Shown in pieces: positions 1 through 8,171 of a DNA stretch of 64,000 bases. The position numbers and the translations under genes were made by a program. Position 1 is the stretch's first letter; each line of letters starts with the position of its first letter. The stretch is from the NCBI GenBank assembly GCA_017443765.1, contig JAFSYB010000051.1, positions 1-64,000 of the forward strand, in the 5' to 3' direction. The notes below the pieces were generated by a model. It was not told the DNA's origin, did no database searches, and saw nothing but the letters and a program-made list of their open reading frames with translations. Source of the DNA: Muribaculaceae bacterium. Lineage in GTDB: Bacteria; Bacteroidota; Bacteroidia; Bacteroidales; Muribaculaceae.

Positions 1-33
1 CCCGCCAACGTCGATTCCTATAATGTGCGGCAT
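1..33 (-). CDS. N-terminal fragment of a probable ROK-family kinase/regulator (runs off the window)
   Basis: Only the first 11 codons are present: ATG at 33-31, reading MPHIIGIDVGG leftward to the window edge. The hydrophobic strand followed by GIDVGG is the phosphate-1 (ATP-binding) motif at the N-terminus of ROK sugar kinases and other ASKHA-fold proteins. A well-formed leftward promoter lies just upstream at 54-85, which supports a real gene start. With so little sequence, other ASKHA members (for example a BadF/HgdC-type activator) cannot be excluded. Confidence 0.5.
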   Translation of the reverse strand, partial: MPHIIGIDVGG

Positions 34-53
34 ATTATTATAAATGTGTCTTG

Positions 54-85
54 CAAAGGTACTCCTTTTTTCACACACTGGCAAA
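54..85 (-). promoter_or_regulatory. Bacteroidota-type promoter for the leftward partial gene
   Basis: On the minus strand: TTTG (85-82), a 20-nt spacer, then TACCTTTG (61-54), an exact match to TTTG-N19-21-TAnnTTTG. The predicted transcription start lies about 14 nt before the ATG at 33. Confidence 0.6.
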
Positions 86-110
86 AAGAGGCGACTTGTT
101 AATAACTTTT

Positions 111-142
111 TTTGCCAGTATGCAAGATAAGCAGTAATTTTA
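111..142 (+). promoter_or_regulatory. Bacteroidota-type promoter for dnaE
   Basis: TTTG (111-114), 20-nt spacer, TAATTTTA (135-142); one mismatch in the -7 box. The box is preceded by GCAG, as at several other promoters here. It implies transcription from about 148 and a leader of about 50 nt, favouring the ATG at 200 over the one at 152 as the dnaE start. Confidence 0.55.
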
Positions 143-199
143 CACTCCATTGTGAGAATTATAAATCCCAAGTTCATAAGCCACTCATTATCAATTATA

Positions 200-3100
200 A
201 TGATTCCTTTCGTACACCTTCACGTACATTCGCAATACTCCATTCTCGATGGACAGGCCTCTATCAGTGGCATGGTCGATAAGGCCATTGCCAATGGAAT
301 GCGAGGCATGGCCCTCACCGACCATGGCAATATGTTTGGCATCAAGGAACTGCACGACACCTGCGAAAAACGCAACAGTGCAGCTCGCAGCCAGCTCAAA
401 GACCTTGGCAAACAGCTCAATGCCCTGCGTGAACAGCAGTCGGGCGATGATGAGACGATAAAAGCCCAAATTGCCGACATTGAGGCGCAGATGCCCCAGG
501 TGCAGGCCTCGATGTTCAAACCTATTTTCGGCTGCGAGGTCTATGTGGCCAACGGCAGCAAGGCCGAGCACACCGACAAGCGGGATATAGGCCGGCACTT
601 GATTTTGCTGGCCAAGAACCTGCACGGTTACAAGAACTTGATTAAAATCGTGTCGCGGGCATGGACCGACGGCTTCTACTCCCACCCACGCACCGACAAA
701 GCCGACCTGGAGCGATACCACGACGACATCATCTGCTGCTCGGCTTGCTTGGGAGGCGAGATTCCGCAACTCATCATGAATGGCCAGTTTGAGCAGGCCC
801 GCGAGGTGGCGCGCTGGTTTAAGGGGGTGTTTGGCGATGATTACTACCTGGAACTCCAGCGCCACAAGGCCACCGTGCCCAATGCCAACCACGAAACTTT
901 CCTGCGCCAACAGGAGGTGAATGCCGAACTGATCAGGATGTCGTCAGAACTGGGCATCAAGCTCGTGTGCACCAACGATTCGCATTTCATCAATGAAGAC
1001 GACGCCGATGCGCACGAACACCTCATTTGTGTTTCGACGGGCAAGAAAATCGACGACCCCTCGCTCATGCGCTACAGCAAGCAGGAGTGGTTCAAGACCC
1101 AGGAGGAAATGAACGACCTCTTTGCCGATGTGCCCGAGGCATTGCAAAGCACTACCGAGATTCTCGACAAGGTGGAGATATATAGCATCGACCACGCGCC
1201 CATTCTGCCCGATTTCCCGCTGCCGGAGGGCTTTGACAACGAAGACGACTACTTGCGCCACCTGGTCTATGAGGGTGCCAAGGAGCGCTGGCCTGTACTC
1301 GACGACGAACACCGCGAGCGCCTCGACTTTGAGTTGGAAACCATCAAGAACATGGGATTCCCGGGTTACTTCCTCATCGTGCAGGACTACATCAAGGCGG
1401 CTCCCTCGCTGGGTTGCTCGGTTGGGCCCGGACGTGGCTCGGCAGCCGGCTCGGCGGTGGCCTACTGCTTGGGAATCACTAAAATCGACCCAATCAAGTA
1501 CGACCTGCTGTTCGAGCGTTTCCTTAACCCCGACCGAATCTCGTTGCCTGATATTGATGTAGACTTCGATGATGACGGCCGTGCGGCTGTGCTGCGCTAC
1601 GTCACCGAGAAATACGGGGCAGAGAAAGTTGCACACATCATCACCTATGGCACGATGGCCGCCAAGATGGCCATCAAGGATGTGGCGCGAGCCGAGGACC
1701 TCCCCATCGCCGAAAGCGACCGTCTGGCCAAGATGATTCCCAGCACGCCCAACGGAATGCCCGAGGAAAAACCGGGTAAGAAATACAAAGTCACCATCGG
1801 GAATTGCCTCAAATGCTTTCCCGAGTTTGCCGCCGCGAAGGACAGTCCCGACCCCCAAGTGGCCAACACCGTGCGCTTTGCCGAGAAACTGGAGGGCAAC
1901 GTGCGCAGCACCGGCGTGCACGCCTGTGGGGTGATTATCGGCCGAGACGACATCACCGACTGGGTGCCCGTGATCACAGCTACCGACAAGGACGGTGAGC
2001 GAATCATCGTCACACAATACGAGGGTGGGGTGATTGAATCCACCGGCCTGATCAAGATGGACTTCCTGGGGCTCAAAACCCTTTCCATTATTATGGAAGC
2101 TGTGGCCAACATCAAAATCACACATGGTATTGACCTGGACATTGAGAAGATTCCCATCGACGACCCCAAGACCTACCAGCTCTACTGCGAGGGTCGCACC
2201 ACCGGCACGTTCCAATTTGAGTCTACCGGCATGCAGCGCTACCTGATGGAGTTGCAGCCCACCACCTTCGAGGACCTCATCGCCATGAACGCCCTCTACC
2301 GCCCCGGCCCAATGGACTACATTCCGCAGTTCATTCGCCGCAAGCATGGCGAGGAACCCATCGTTTATGACATTCCCTGCATGGAGAAGTACCTCAAGGA
2401 CACCTACGGCATCACTGTCTATCAGGAGCAGGTGATGCTACTGTCGCGACAGCTGGCCGGCTTCACACGCGGACAAAGCGACACCCTGCGCAAGGCTATG
2501 GGTAAAAAGCAAATCGAGAAGATGAATCACCTTGAGGGACTCTTCTACGAGGGCGGCGAGAAAAATGGCTACGACCACAAGACGCTTAACAAAATTTGGG
2601 AGGATTGGAAAAAATTCGCTTCCTACGCCTTCAACAAGTCGCACGCCACTTGCTATAGCTGGGTGGCCTACCAAACAGCCTACCTCAAGGCCAACTATCC
2701 CAGTGAGTATATGGCCGCTGTGCTGAGCCGAAACCTCAACGAAGTGGACAAGCTCTCAAAATTCATGGACGAGTGCAAGGCCATGGGCATACAGGTGCTC
2801 GGCCCCGACATCAACGAGAGTTACAAGACTTTCAGCGCCAACCGCAATGGCGACATCCGTTTTGGCCTGGGAGGCATCAAGGGCGTGGGCGGCAATGCCG
2901 TTGATGCCGTAATCAGCGAGCGCGAGCAAAACGGGCCGTTCAAGGATATTTATGATGTGGTGGAGCGCATCAACCTCAGTGCCTGCAACCGCAAGGCTAT
3001 CGAGTCGATGGCCCTTGCCGGCGCGTTCGATTGCTTTGAGGGAGTCACCCGCGAGGCTTTCTTTGTGAAAAATGCCCGCGACGAGCAGTTCAGCGACATT

Positions 3101-3859
3101 CTCGTTCGATTCGGACAAAAGTTCCAGGCCGGGCAGTCGTCGATGCAGAACTCGCTCTTTGGCGACATCGAGCCAATTGAAATCGCCAAGCCCCCCATTC
3201 CCGCAGCTGAACAGTGGCACATTCTTGAGCGCCTGAACAAGGAAAAGGAACTGGTGGGAATGTACCTGTCGGCACACCCTCTCGACCCCTATTATATGGA
3301 AATCACCTACGGCTGCACCACCAAGCTTGCCGACTTGCCCGACAAGGCCGACCAGCTCGACCGCGAACTCGTTGTGGGCGGACTGGTTGTCGATTACCAA
3401 ACACGCATGAGCAAGAAGGGAAACCAGTTCGGCATCCTCAAGATTGAGGACTACAGCGGGAGCTATGAGCTGAGGCTCTTCGGGCAGAACTTTATAGATT
3501 ATGGTAAATATGGAGTGCTGGGCACGCCCATTATTGTTCGCGGTGCTTACGAGCGGCGGCGCTATGGCGATGGCATCGACTTCAACATCCACTCGGTCAC
3601 CCTGCTCGAAACGCTCAAGGGAAAGATGGTGCGCAACTTGCGCATCGAGATTGATGACAGCGACATCGAGCTCATGAACGACATCAAGCCGCTCTTGGCT
3701 CCCTCGGCCGAGAATCGTGCCGAACTCTACTTCCGTGTGCGTGACGTTAATAACGGGCACCATGTTGACCTGCGATCTAAAAACAGAATCGCTATCAACA
3801 AGCAACTCATCGATGCACTACGTGAGATTCACATCAACTTTAAGATTAATGTTTATTGA
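200..3859 (+). CDS. dnaE: DNA polymerase III subunit alpha (replicative polymerase)
   Basis: Catalytic subunit of the replicative DNA polymerase, 1219 residues from the ATG at 200. The N-terminal PHP domain begins HLHVHSQYSILDG, as expected for DnaE. It is interrupted around residues 60-105 by a helical, Gln/Lys-rich insertion. The palm carries the metal-binding motif PDIDVDFDDD near residue 450 and a further DFLGLKT motif near residue 620. The C-terminal part contains the helix-hairpin-helix region and an OB-fold nucleic-acid domain (about 1000-1090). An in-frame ATG at 152 exists, but it would precede the conserved PHP start by 16 extra residues and lie almost on the predicted transcription start, so 200 was chosen. 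trxA follows 41 nt downstream. Confidence 0.97.
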   Translation: MIPFVHLHVHSQYSILDGQASISGMVDKAIANGMRGMALTDHGNMFGIKELHDTCEKRNSAARSQLKDLGKQLNALREQQSGDDETIKAQIADIEAQMPQVQASMFKPIFGCEVYVANGSKAEHTDKRDIGRHLILLAKNLHGYKNLIKIVSRAWTDGFYSHPRTDKADLERYHDDIICCSACLGGEIPQLIMNGQFEQAREVARWFKGVFGDDYYLELQRHKATVPNANHETFLRQQEVNAELIRMSSELGIKLVCTNDSHFINEDDADAHEHLICVSTGKKIDDPSLMRYSKQEWFKTQEEMNDLFADVPEALQSTTEILDKVEIYSIDHAPILPDFPLPEGFDNEDDYLRHLVYEGAKERWPVLDDEHRERLDFELETIKNMGFPGYFLIVQDYIKAAPSLGCSVGPGRGSAAGSAVAYCLGITKIDPIKYDLLFERFLNPDRISLPDIDVDFDDDGRAAVLRYVTEKYGAEKVAHIITYGTMAAKMAIKDVARAEDLPIAESDRLAKMIPSTPNGMPEEKPGKKYKVTIGNCLKCFPEFAAAKDSPDPQVANTVRFAEKLEGNVRSTGVHACGVIIGRDDITDWVPVITATDKDGERIIVTQYEGGVIESTGLIKMDFLGLKTLSIIMEAVANIKITHGIDLDIEKIPIDDPKTYQLYCEGRTTGTFQFESTGMQRYLMELQPTTFEDLIAMNALYRPGPMDYIPQFIRRKHGEEPIVYDIPCMEKYLKDTYGITVYQEQVMLLSRQLAGFTRGQSDTLRKAMGKKQIEKMNHLEGLFYEGGEKNGYDHKTLNKIWEDWKKFASYAFNKSHATCYSWVAYQTAYLKANYPSEYMAAVLSRNLNEVDKLSKFMDECKAMGIQVLGPDINESYKTFSANRNGDIRFGLGGIKGVGGNAVDAVISEREQNGPFKDIYDVVERINLSACNRKAIESMALAGAFDCFEGVTREAFFVKNARDEQFSDILVRFGQKFQAGQSSMQNSLFGDIEPIEIAKPPIPAAEQWHILERLNKEKELVGMYLSAHPLDPYYMEITYGCTTKLADLPDKADQLDRELVVGGLVVDYQTRMSKKGNQFGILKIEDYSGSYELRLFGQNFIDYGKYGVLGTPIIVRGAYERRRYGDGIDFNIHSVTLLETLKGKMVRNLRIEIDDSDIELMNDIKPLLAPSAENRAELYFRVRDVNNGHHVDLRSKNRIAINKQLIDALREIHINFKINVY

Positions 3860-3900
3860 TTATATATCAAATAGTTAAATCCAACAATCAACACAATATT

Positions 3901-4215
3901 ATGGCATTAACATTCAACGACGAGAGTTTGAAACAGGCCATTGCCAGTGGCAAGCCTGTAGTGGTTGACTTTTGGGCAACCTGGTGTGGCCCGTGTCGCA
4001 TGATTGCCCCCGTGGTCGAGGCTCTGGCTGCCGACTACGAGGGTCGTGTGCTTATCGGCAAATATGACGTGGACGAGGGTACCGAAATGGCCGCCGAGTA
4101 TGGGGTGCGCAACATCCCCACACTGCTTTTCTTCAAGGACGGCCAACTCGTGCAACGCCATGTGGGCAGCACCACACGCGACACACTCGAGCAAATCATC
4201 AAGACGCTGCTCTGA
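3901..4215 (+). CDS. trxA: Thioredoxin
   Basis: Small cytoplasmic disulfide reductase that recycles oxidised proteins such as ribonucleotide reductase. It has 104 residues, a normal single-domain length, with the redox motif WCGPC at residues 28-32. The cis-proline segment NIPTLLFF and the C-terminal GSTTRDTLEQIIK helix are also typical. An upstream in-frame ATG at 3856 overlaps the dnaE stop and adds non-family sequence, so the ATG at 3901 is used. It lies 41 nt after dnaE and may be cotranscribed with it. Confidence 0.95.
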   Translation: MALTFNDESLKQAIASGKPVVVDFWATWCGPCRMIAPVVEALAADYEGRVLIGKYDVDEGTEMAAEYGVRNIPTLLFFKDGQLVQRHVGSTTRDTLEQIIKTLL

Positions 4216-4614
4216 CCCGCATTCCACCCTGAAAACATTCCGTTTCAAAGTTTTTTGGCGAGTACGCTGAATTGCTTGAGACGCATTGGAGTTGTTTTGC
4301 TGAGCAGATTCCGCCCTAGCCTGGGCGAGGCAGTAGCGAGTTGCGGTCTCGCCCAGGTTGATGCAAAATCTGCCAGTAGGTGACTTGTATAAAAGGGTGT
4401 GTCCACCTTGTGGCACTCAAGCGTGCCATCAACGAAATGGCCAATGCCATTTATCAAAGCATCAATGTGTTTGACTATTTCAAGCGCAAACTTCTGCTGG
4501 TAACATGTGGACTTTAACCAGGGCCGGTTGTGACGGTCGCATGGTATTCCGTTCCATTTAATGCCCAAATAAATTTGGCATTTCGCTCGCTTTGCAGTAA
4601 TTTTGCGGCTTGTT
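4216..4614. other. Intergenic region between trxA and the outer membrane protein gene
   Basis: No gene can be supported in these 399 bases. The stretch 4390-4516 contains an uninterrupted plus-strand reading frame of about 45 codons ending in TAA at 4514-4516 (includes ALKRAINEMANAIYQ). It has no recognisable family and no clear start, so it may be a gene remnant or chance. The only convincing signal is the promoter at the right edge (4574-4605). Confidence 0.5.
4574..4605 (+). promoter_or_regulatory. Bacteroidota-type promoter, nearly leaderless, before the outer membrane protein
   Basis: TTTG (4574-4577), 20-nt spacer, TAATTTTG (4598-4605), preceded by GCAG. The match is perfect, but the downstream ATG is at 4615, only about 10 nt after the -7 box. 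If used, this promoter would give an essentially leaderless mRNA. Confidence 0.55.
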
Positions 4615-5769
4615 ATGAAACGGACACTGATTTATCTCGTTATAACCCTGTGTTGCTCGTCGGTTTTCGCTGCGTCAGTCGAGCAAGCCGACAGCGTTGT
4701 GACGGCCAGGAAACCGAATCTGCTTCAGCGGGTTGTGGGCTATGCGGTGGGGAATGAAATCGACACCAGCACCGTGAATGCCTTGCGCCCGAAGTTGATG
4801 GCACTTGGCGGACCTTATTACTCAACCGATGCCAAACTCGGAATGGTGCTGGCGGGAATGCTTTCCTTTAGAATGAAAGGCAGCGACCCACGTTCGCAAG
4901 CTTCAAATCTAATGCTGTTCAGCGGCATTTCCACTGCCGGGTTTTGGCAGGTTGGCATTTCAGGCGCTGTGCTGTTTCCTCGTGACAAGCGGCGCATCAA
5001 TGCCGATTTACTCTTTAATTATTCGCCTATTCACTTTTGGGGCATTGGCTACGCCATGGCCGACAACGACAGCAATGAGGGCCATTTGCACCAGCAGGAG
5101 CTGCGCTGCGAGGCCGATTATGTGTTGCGTGTGGCTCCGCATCTCTATGTGGGTCCGGCGCTGGCGTTAAACCGCGTGCGTTGCAGCCACATTGACCGCC
5201 CCGAGCTTCTCAATGGTCAAGATCGCCTATTGAGAAACTACGGAGTGGGCTTTTCGCTGCATTACGACACACGCGACCAAATCACCAACGCCACCAGCGG
5301 CTTTTACCTCTCATTGCGTCAGTTGTTTCGTCCCTCCTGGCTGGGAAACCACTACGCATTCAGTACAACAAGTTTTAGCGCGAGTGCCCGGCAATCGTTG
5401 TGGGAAGGCGGTGTCGTTGCTGGCGAGGTGAGGGGCGTGTTCAATTTTGGCAATCCGTCGTGGGCAATGCTTGCGCAGCTGGGCGGTAACGACAATATGC
5501 GCGGTTATTATAACGGACGTTATCGCGACAAGCATCTGATGACCGCTCAAGTAGAGGTGCGCCAGCATGTGTGGAAACGCAGTGGTTTGGCTGCATGGGT
5601 GGGCGTTGGCACGGCGTTTCACGATGCCATCTCGTTTGGGAACTTGCTTCCAAACTACGGCATTGGCTACCGTTTCCATTTGCGCAAAACGCTTGTGCTG
5701 CGTCTTGACTATGGCTTTGGCAAAGTTCATCAAAATGGTTTTGTCATGTCGGTCAACGAGGCGTTTTAG
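4615..5769 (+). CDS. BamA/TamA-family outer membrane beta-barrel protein (no POTRA region)
   Basis: A 384-residue exported protein. A signal peptide (MKRTLIYLVITLCCSSVFAA) is followed by alternating hydrophobic strands typical of a beta-barrel. Around residue 300 the motif MRGYYNGRYRD matches the Omp85/bacterial-surface-antigen signature (RGY-x2-GRYRD), and the chain ends in an aromatic-terminated strand (VNEAF). It is too short for POTRA repeats, so it resembles the stand-alone barrel group rather than BamA itself. The role is probably outer membrane insertion or transport, but no substrate can be inferred. A TTG codon 12 nt upstream is in frame; the ATG is preferred because it begins the signal peptide. 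Confidence 0.75.
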   Translation: MKRTLIYLVITLCCSSVFAASVEQADSVVTARKPNLLQRVVGYAVGNEIDTSTVNALRPKLMALGGPYYSTDAKLGMVLAGMLSFRMKGSDPRSQASNLMLFSGISTAGFWQVGISGAVLFPRDKRRINADLLFNYSPIHFWGIGYAMADNDSNEGHLHQQELRCEADYVLRVAPHLYVGPALALNRVRCSHIDRPELLNGQDRLLRNYGVGFSLHYDTRDQITNATSGFYLSLRQLFRPSWLGNHYAFSTTSFSASARQSLWEGGVVAGEVRGVFNFGNPSWAMLAQLGGNDNMRGYYNGRYRDKHLMTAQVEVRQHVWKRSGLAAWVGVGTAFHDAISFGNLLPNYGIGYRFHLRKTLVLRLDYGFGKVHQNGFVMSVNEAF

Positions 5770-5821
5770 TCTGTGTGTGGCGAATTACATTATTCAGATT
5801 ATTGTTTTTATTTCCGAGTAA

Positions 5822-7528
5822 ATGCTTAACAAGGCGGCTTTTTATTTTTGGACTTTTCTGTTCATGCTCATCTTGCCTAACGTGTTCATGTATTTTACCG
5901 AGGACACGGGCACGCTCACCCGCGTAGTCAACATTTTGCTGCCGCTTGGCGCGTATTGGCTGGCCTTGACTGCCGGCGCAAAGCCCGGCAAGATGTTTTG
6001 GGTTCTATTTGTGTTCATGTTTTTCGCTGCCTTCCAGATTGTTCTGCTCTATCTCTTTGGTGGGTCGCCCATTGCCGTGGATATGTTTTTGAATCTGGTG
6101 ACCACCAATGTCACCGAGGCCGATGAGCTGCTGATACAAATATATCCGTCGGTTATATTTGTTGTGGTAGTCTATGGATCGGGAATTGTGTTGAGTGTCA
6201 TAGCCTGGCGCAAGCAACTTGTTTTGCACCGGATTTTCCGTCACAACCAGCGCGTTCTTGGTGCCATGGTGTTCGTTCTCGGACTGGTGATGCTGGTAGT
6301 GAACCTTTTCATTGACCGGAGTTTCCGGCTGGCCGACGACATCTATCCTGTTAATGTGTGTTACAATCTGGGGTTGAGCGTTCAACGCTTTGTGCAGTCG
6401 GAACGTTATCCAGTCACATCAGCATCCTTTGAACACAAAGCTGTGGCATTGCGTCCCGATAGCTTGCCAGAGGTGTATGTGCTCGTTATTGGCGAGACCT
6501 CGGCGGCCGACCATTTGGGGCTTTATGGTTACGCTCGCAACACCACACCGCGCCTCAAGACACTTGCCGACACCACGCAGTCGCTGGCCGTGATGCGCGA
6601 TGCCATCACCATGAGCAACACCACCCACAAGAGCGTGCCGCTGCTACTTACCGCCACGGCCAGCCAGGGCGACTACGACAGCCTTTACACGCAACACGGA
6701 CTGGTGAGTGCTTTTCGCGAGGCCGGGTTCGACACCTGGTTTGTGAGCAACCAAAGACGCAACCACTCGTTCATCGACTATTTTGGGTGCGAGGCTGAGC
6801 ACGTAGATTTTATTAAAGATAACCTGCCAATCACTGCGAACACCTACGACCAAGAGCTGGTTGAGCGTCTCAAAAGCATCCTCCCCTCCAAGGCTGGCGA
6901 AACTGTGGCGGGCAGCATGTTCATTGTGCTGCACTGCTATGGCTCGCATTTCGACTACCGGGACCGATACCCCAAGGCTTGGGCGCAATATCAGCCCGTG
7001 GATTACCCATCGGCGACGTCGGCTTACCGTGACAAGCTTGTGAATGCGTATGACAACTCGGTCTACTATACCGACAATGTGCTGTACGCTATTATCTCGG
7101 TGCTTGAGAGCCAAGGCGTGCCCACGCTCATGCTCTACACGAGCGATCATGGCGAGGACATTTACGACGACAATCGTGGACGCTTTTTGCACGCCTCGCC
7201 ACAGCCCACTTACTACCAGTTGCGAGTGCCAATGCTCATTTGGGCTTCGGGTCTGTGGCGCGACGCGCATCCACAACAATGGAGTGCCCTGCGTGGCCGC
7301 TGCGGCAGCCCCGTGGCCACCAACCTGGTCACCTACCACACGTTGCTCGATTTAGCCGGAGTGCAAAACACACTTTTCCGCCCCGAACACGCTCTGTCTA
7401 ACGCGCACTATGCGCCCACTCAGCGCCGTTACGTTGACGACCACAACAGGTTGCTGCCTCTCGACAGCTGCGGCCTCAAACCTGAAGACGTCGAACGGTT
7501 TAGGGCCAAGCGGCTCCGTTTTCCGTAA
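5822..7528 (+). CDS. Phosphoethanolamine transferase (EptA-like, sulfatase fold)
   Basis: Inner membrane enzyme expected to transfer phosphoethanolamine from phosphatidylethanolamine to lipid A or another envelope glycan. It has 568 residues. The first 170 contain about five hydrophobic helices, as in EptA-type enzymes. The periplasmic alkaline-phosphatase-fold domain follows, with IGETSAADHLGLYGY near residue 222, the nucleophile region SNTTHKSVPLLLT (a Thr near 266-267), and the metal-binding motif TSDHGED near residue 440. The start lies 52 nt after the barrel protein, so the two may be cotranscribed. Modification of lipid A by this family typically lowers negative charge and can confer cationic peptide resistance; whether this member does so is inference. 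Confidence 0.85.
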   Translation: MLNKAAFYFWTFLFMLILPNVFMYFTEDTGTLTRVVNILLPLGAYWLALTAGAKPGKMFWVLFVFMFFAAFQIVLLYLFGGSPIAVDMFLNLVTTNVTEADELLIQIYPSVIFVVVVYGSGIVLSVIAWRKQLVLHRIFRHNQRVLGAMVFVLGLVMLVVNLFIDRSFRLADDIYPVNVCYNLGLSVQRFVQSERYPVTSASFEHKAVALRPDSLPEVYVLVIGETSAADHLGLYGYARNTTPRLKTLADTTQSLAVMRDAITMSNTTHKSVPLLLTATASQGDYDSLYTQHGLVSAFREAGFDTWFVSNQRRNHSFIDYFGCEAEHVDFIKDNLPITANTYDQELVERLKSILPSKAGETVAGSMFIVLHCYGSHFDYRDRYPKAWAQYQPVDYPSATSAYRDKLVNAYDNSVYYTDNVLYAIISVLESQGVPTLMLYTSDHGEDIYDDNRGRFLHASPQPTYYQLRVPMLIWASGLWRDAHPQQWSALRGRCGSPVATNLVTYHTLLDLAGVQNTLFRPEHALSNAHYAPTQRRYVDDHNRLLPLDSCGLKPEDVERFRAKRLRFP

Positions 7529-7579
7529 ACCGCAACGCGACGCGTTTCCCTTCAGGCTGTTTGTCTCGGCAAGCCAGGA

Positions 7580-8143
7580 CTATCTCCTCGTTACCTCGCT
7601 GTGGTATACATCAGTAGCTGTGACCACAATGTCTATCGGTTGGTCGTGGGGCTCGCAGGGCACATGGTCAACAATTTGGCAGGTTAGAGCCACCCCCACG
7701 GTGAGTGCGGCCGAGCTCGGCAGCAGCCTGTCGTAGTAGCCCCGTCCTCGTCCCAGCCGGTTGCATTGCTGGTCAAAGGCCACGCCAGGCACAATCACAA
7801 GGTCGGGGGTGATGTCGATGGCCGGCCCCACGGGTTCGGCGATGTGAAAGGGGTTGTTGTCGTCGAGGCGGCCGTCGTAGCACACCAGTTCCAGGTCGTC
7901 GCCGGCCACGCGGGGCAGGTAAACCTGCTTGCATTTGGCCCAGCGGTTCACCACGCGGTGGGTGGGCAGCTCGTCGGGCATGGAGTAGTAGAGCAGTACC
8001 GTGCGCGCTTGGGCGAATGCCTCAAGGTGCTCGATGGCGGCAAACACTGCATCGGCCTCGGCTTGCTTTGCTTGGGGAGTGACGGTCGCCTTGCGCTCGC
8101 GCATCTCGCGACGCAACTGTTTCTTGAGCAATATGTTGTCCAT
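7580..8143 (-). CDS. 5-formyltetrahydrofolate cyclo-ligase (MTHFS)
   Basis: Converts 5-formyl-THF plus ATP to 5,10-methenyl-THF, keeping the folate pool usable. It has 187 residues, normal for the family. The N-terminal basic helix (KKQLRREMRERK) is followed by the nucleotide and folate-binding segment VIVPGVAFD and the signature GRGRGYYDRLL. It is the last gene of a leftward operon, 28 nt downstream of the S41 protease. It converges with the phosphoethanolamine transferase gene, with 51 nt between the stops and no clear terminator hairpin. Confidence 0.93.
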   Translation of the reverse strand: MDNILLKKQLRREMRERKATVTPQAKQAEADAVFAAIEHLEAFAQARTVLLYYSMPDELPTHRVVNRWAKCKQVYLPRVAGDDLELVCYDGRLDDNNPFHIAEPVGPAIDITPDLVIVPGVAFDQQCNRLGRGRGYYDRLLPSSAALTVGVALTCQIVDHVPCEPHDQPIDIVVTATDVYHSEVTRR

Positions 8144-8171
8144 AAGTTTTCCTGGGTTTTTAAGCCTTGTC

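Noticed and set aside
944..2347. Long minus-strand frames (for example 467 codons) inside dnaE and similar ones opposite gdhA, wecB, purF and other GC-rich genes
   Set aside because: They are antisense shadows of strongly supported genes, produced by GC-rich codon bias; none has family motifs.
4390..4516. A 45-codon plus-strand frame after trxA
   Set aside because: No family resemblance, no clear start codon or promoter; kept only as a note on the intergenic region.
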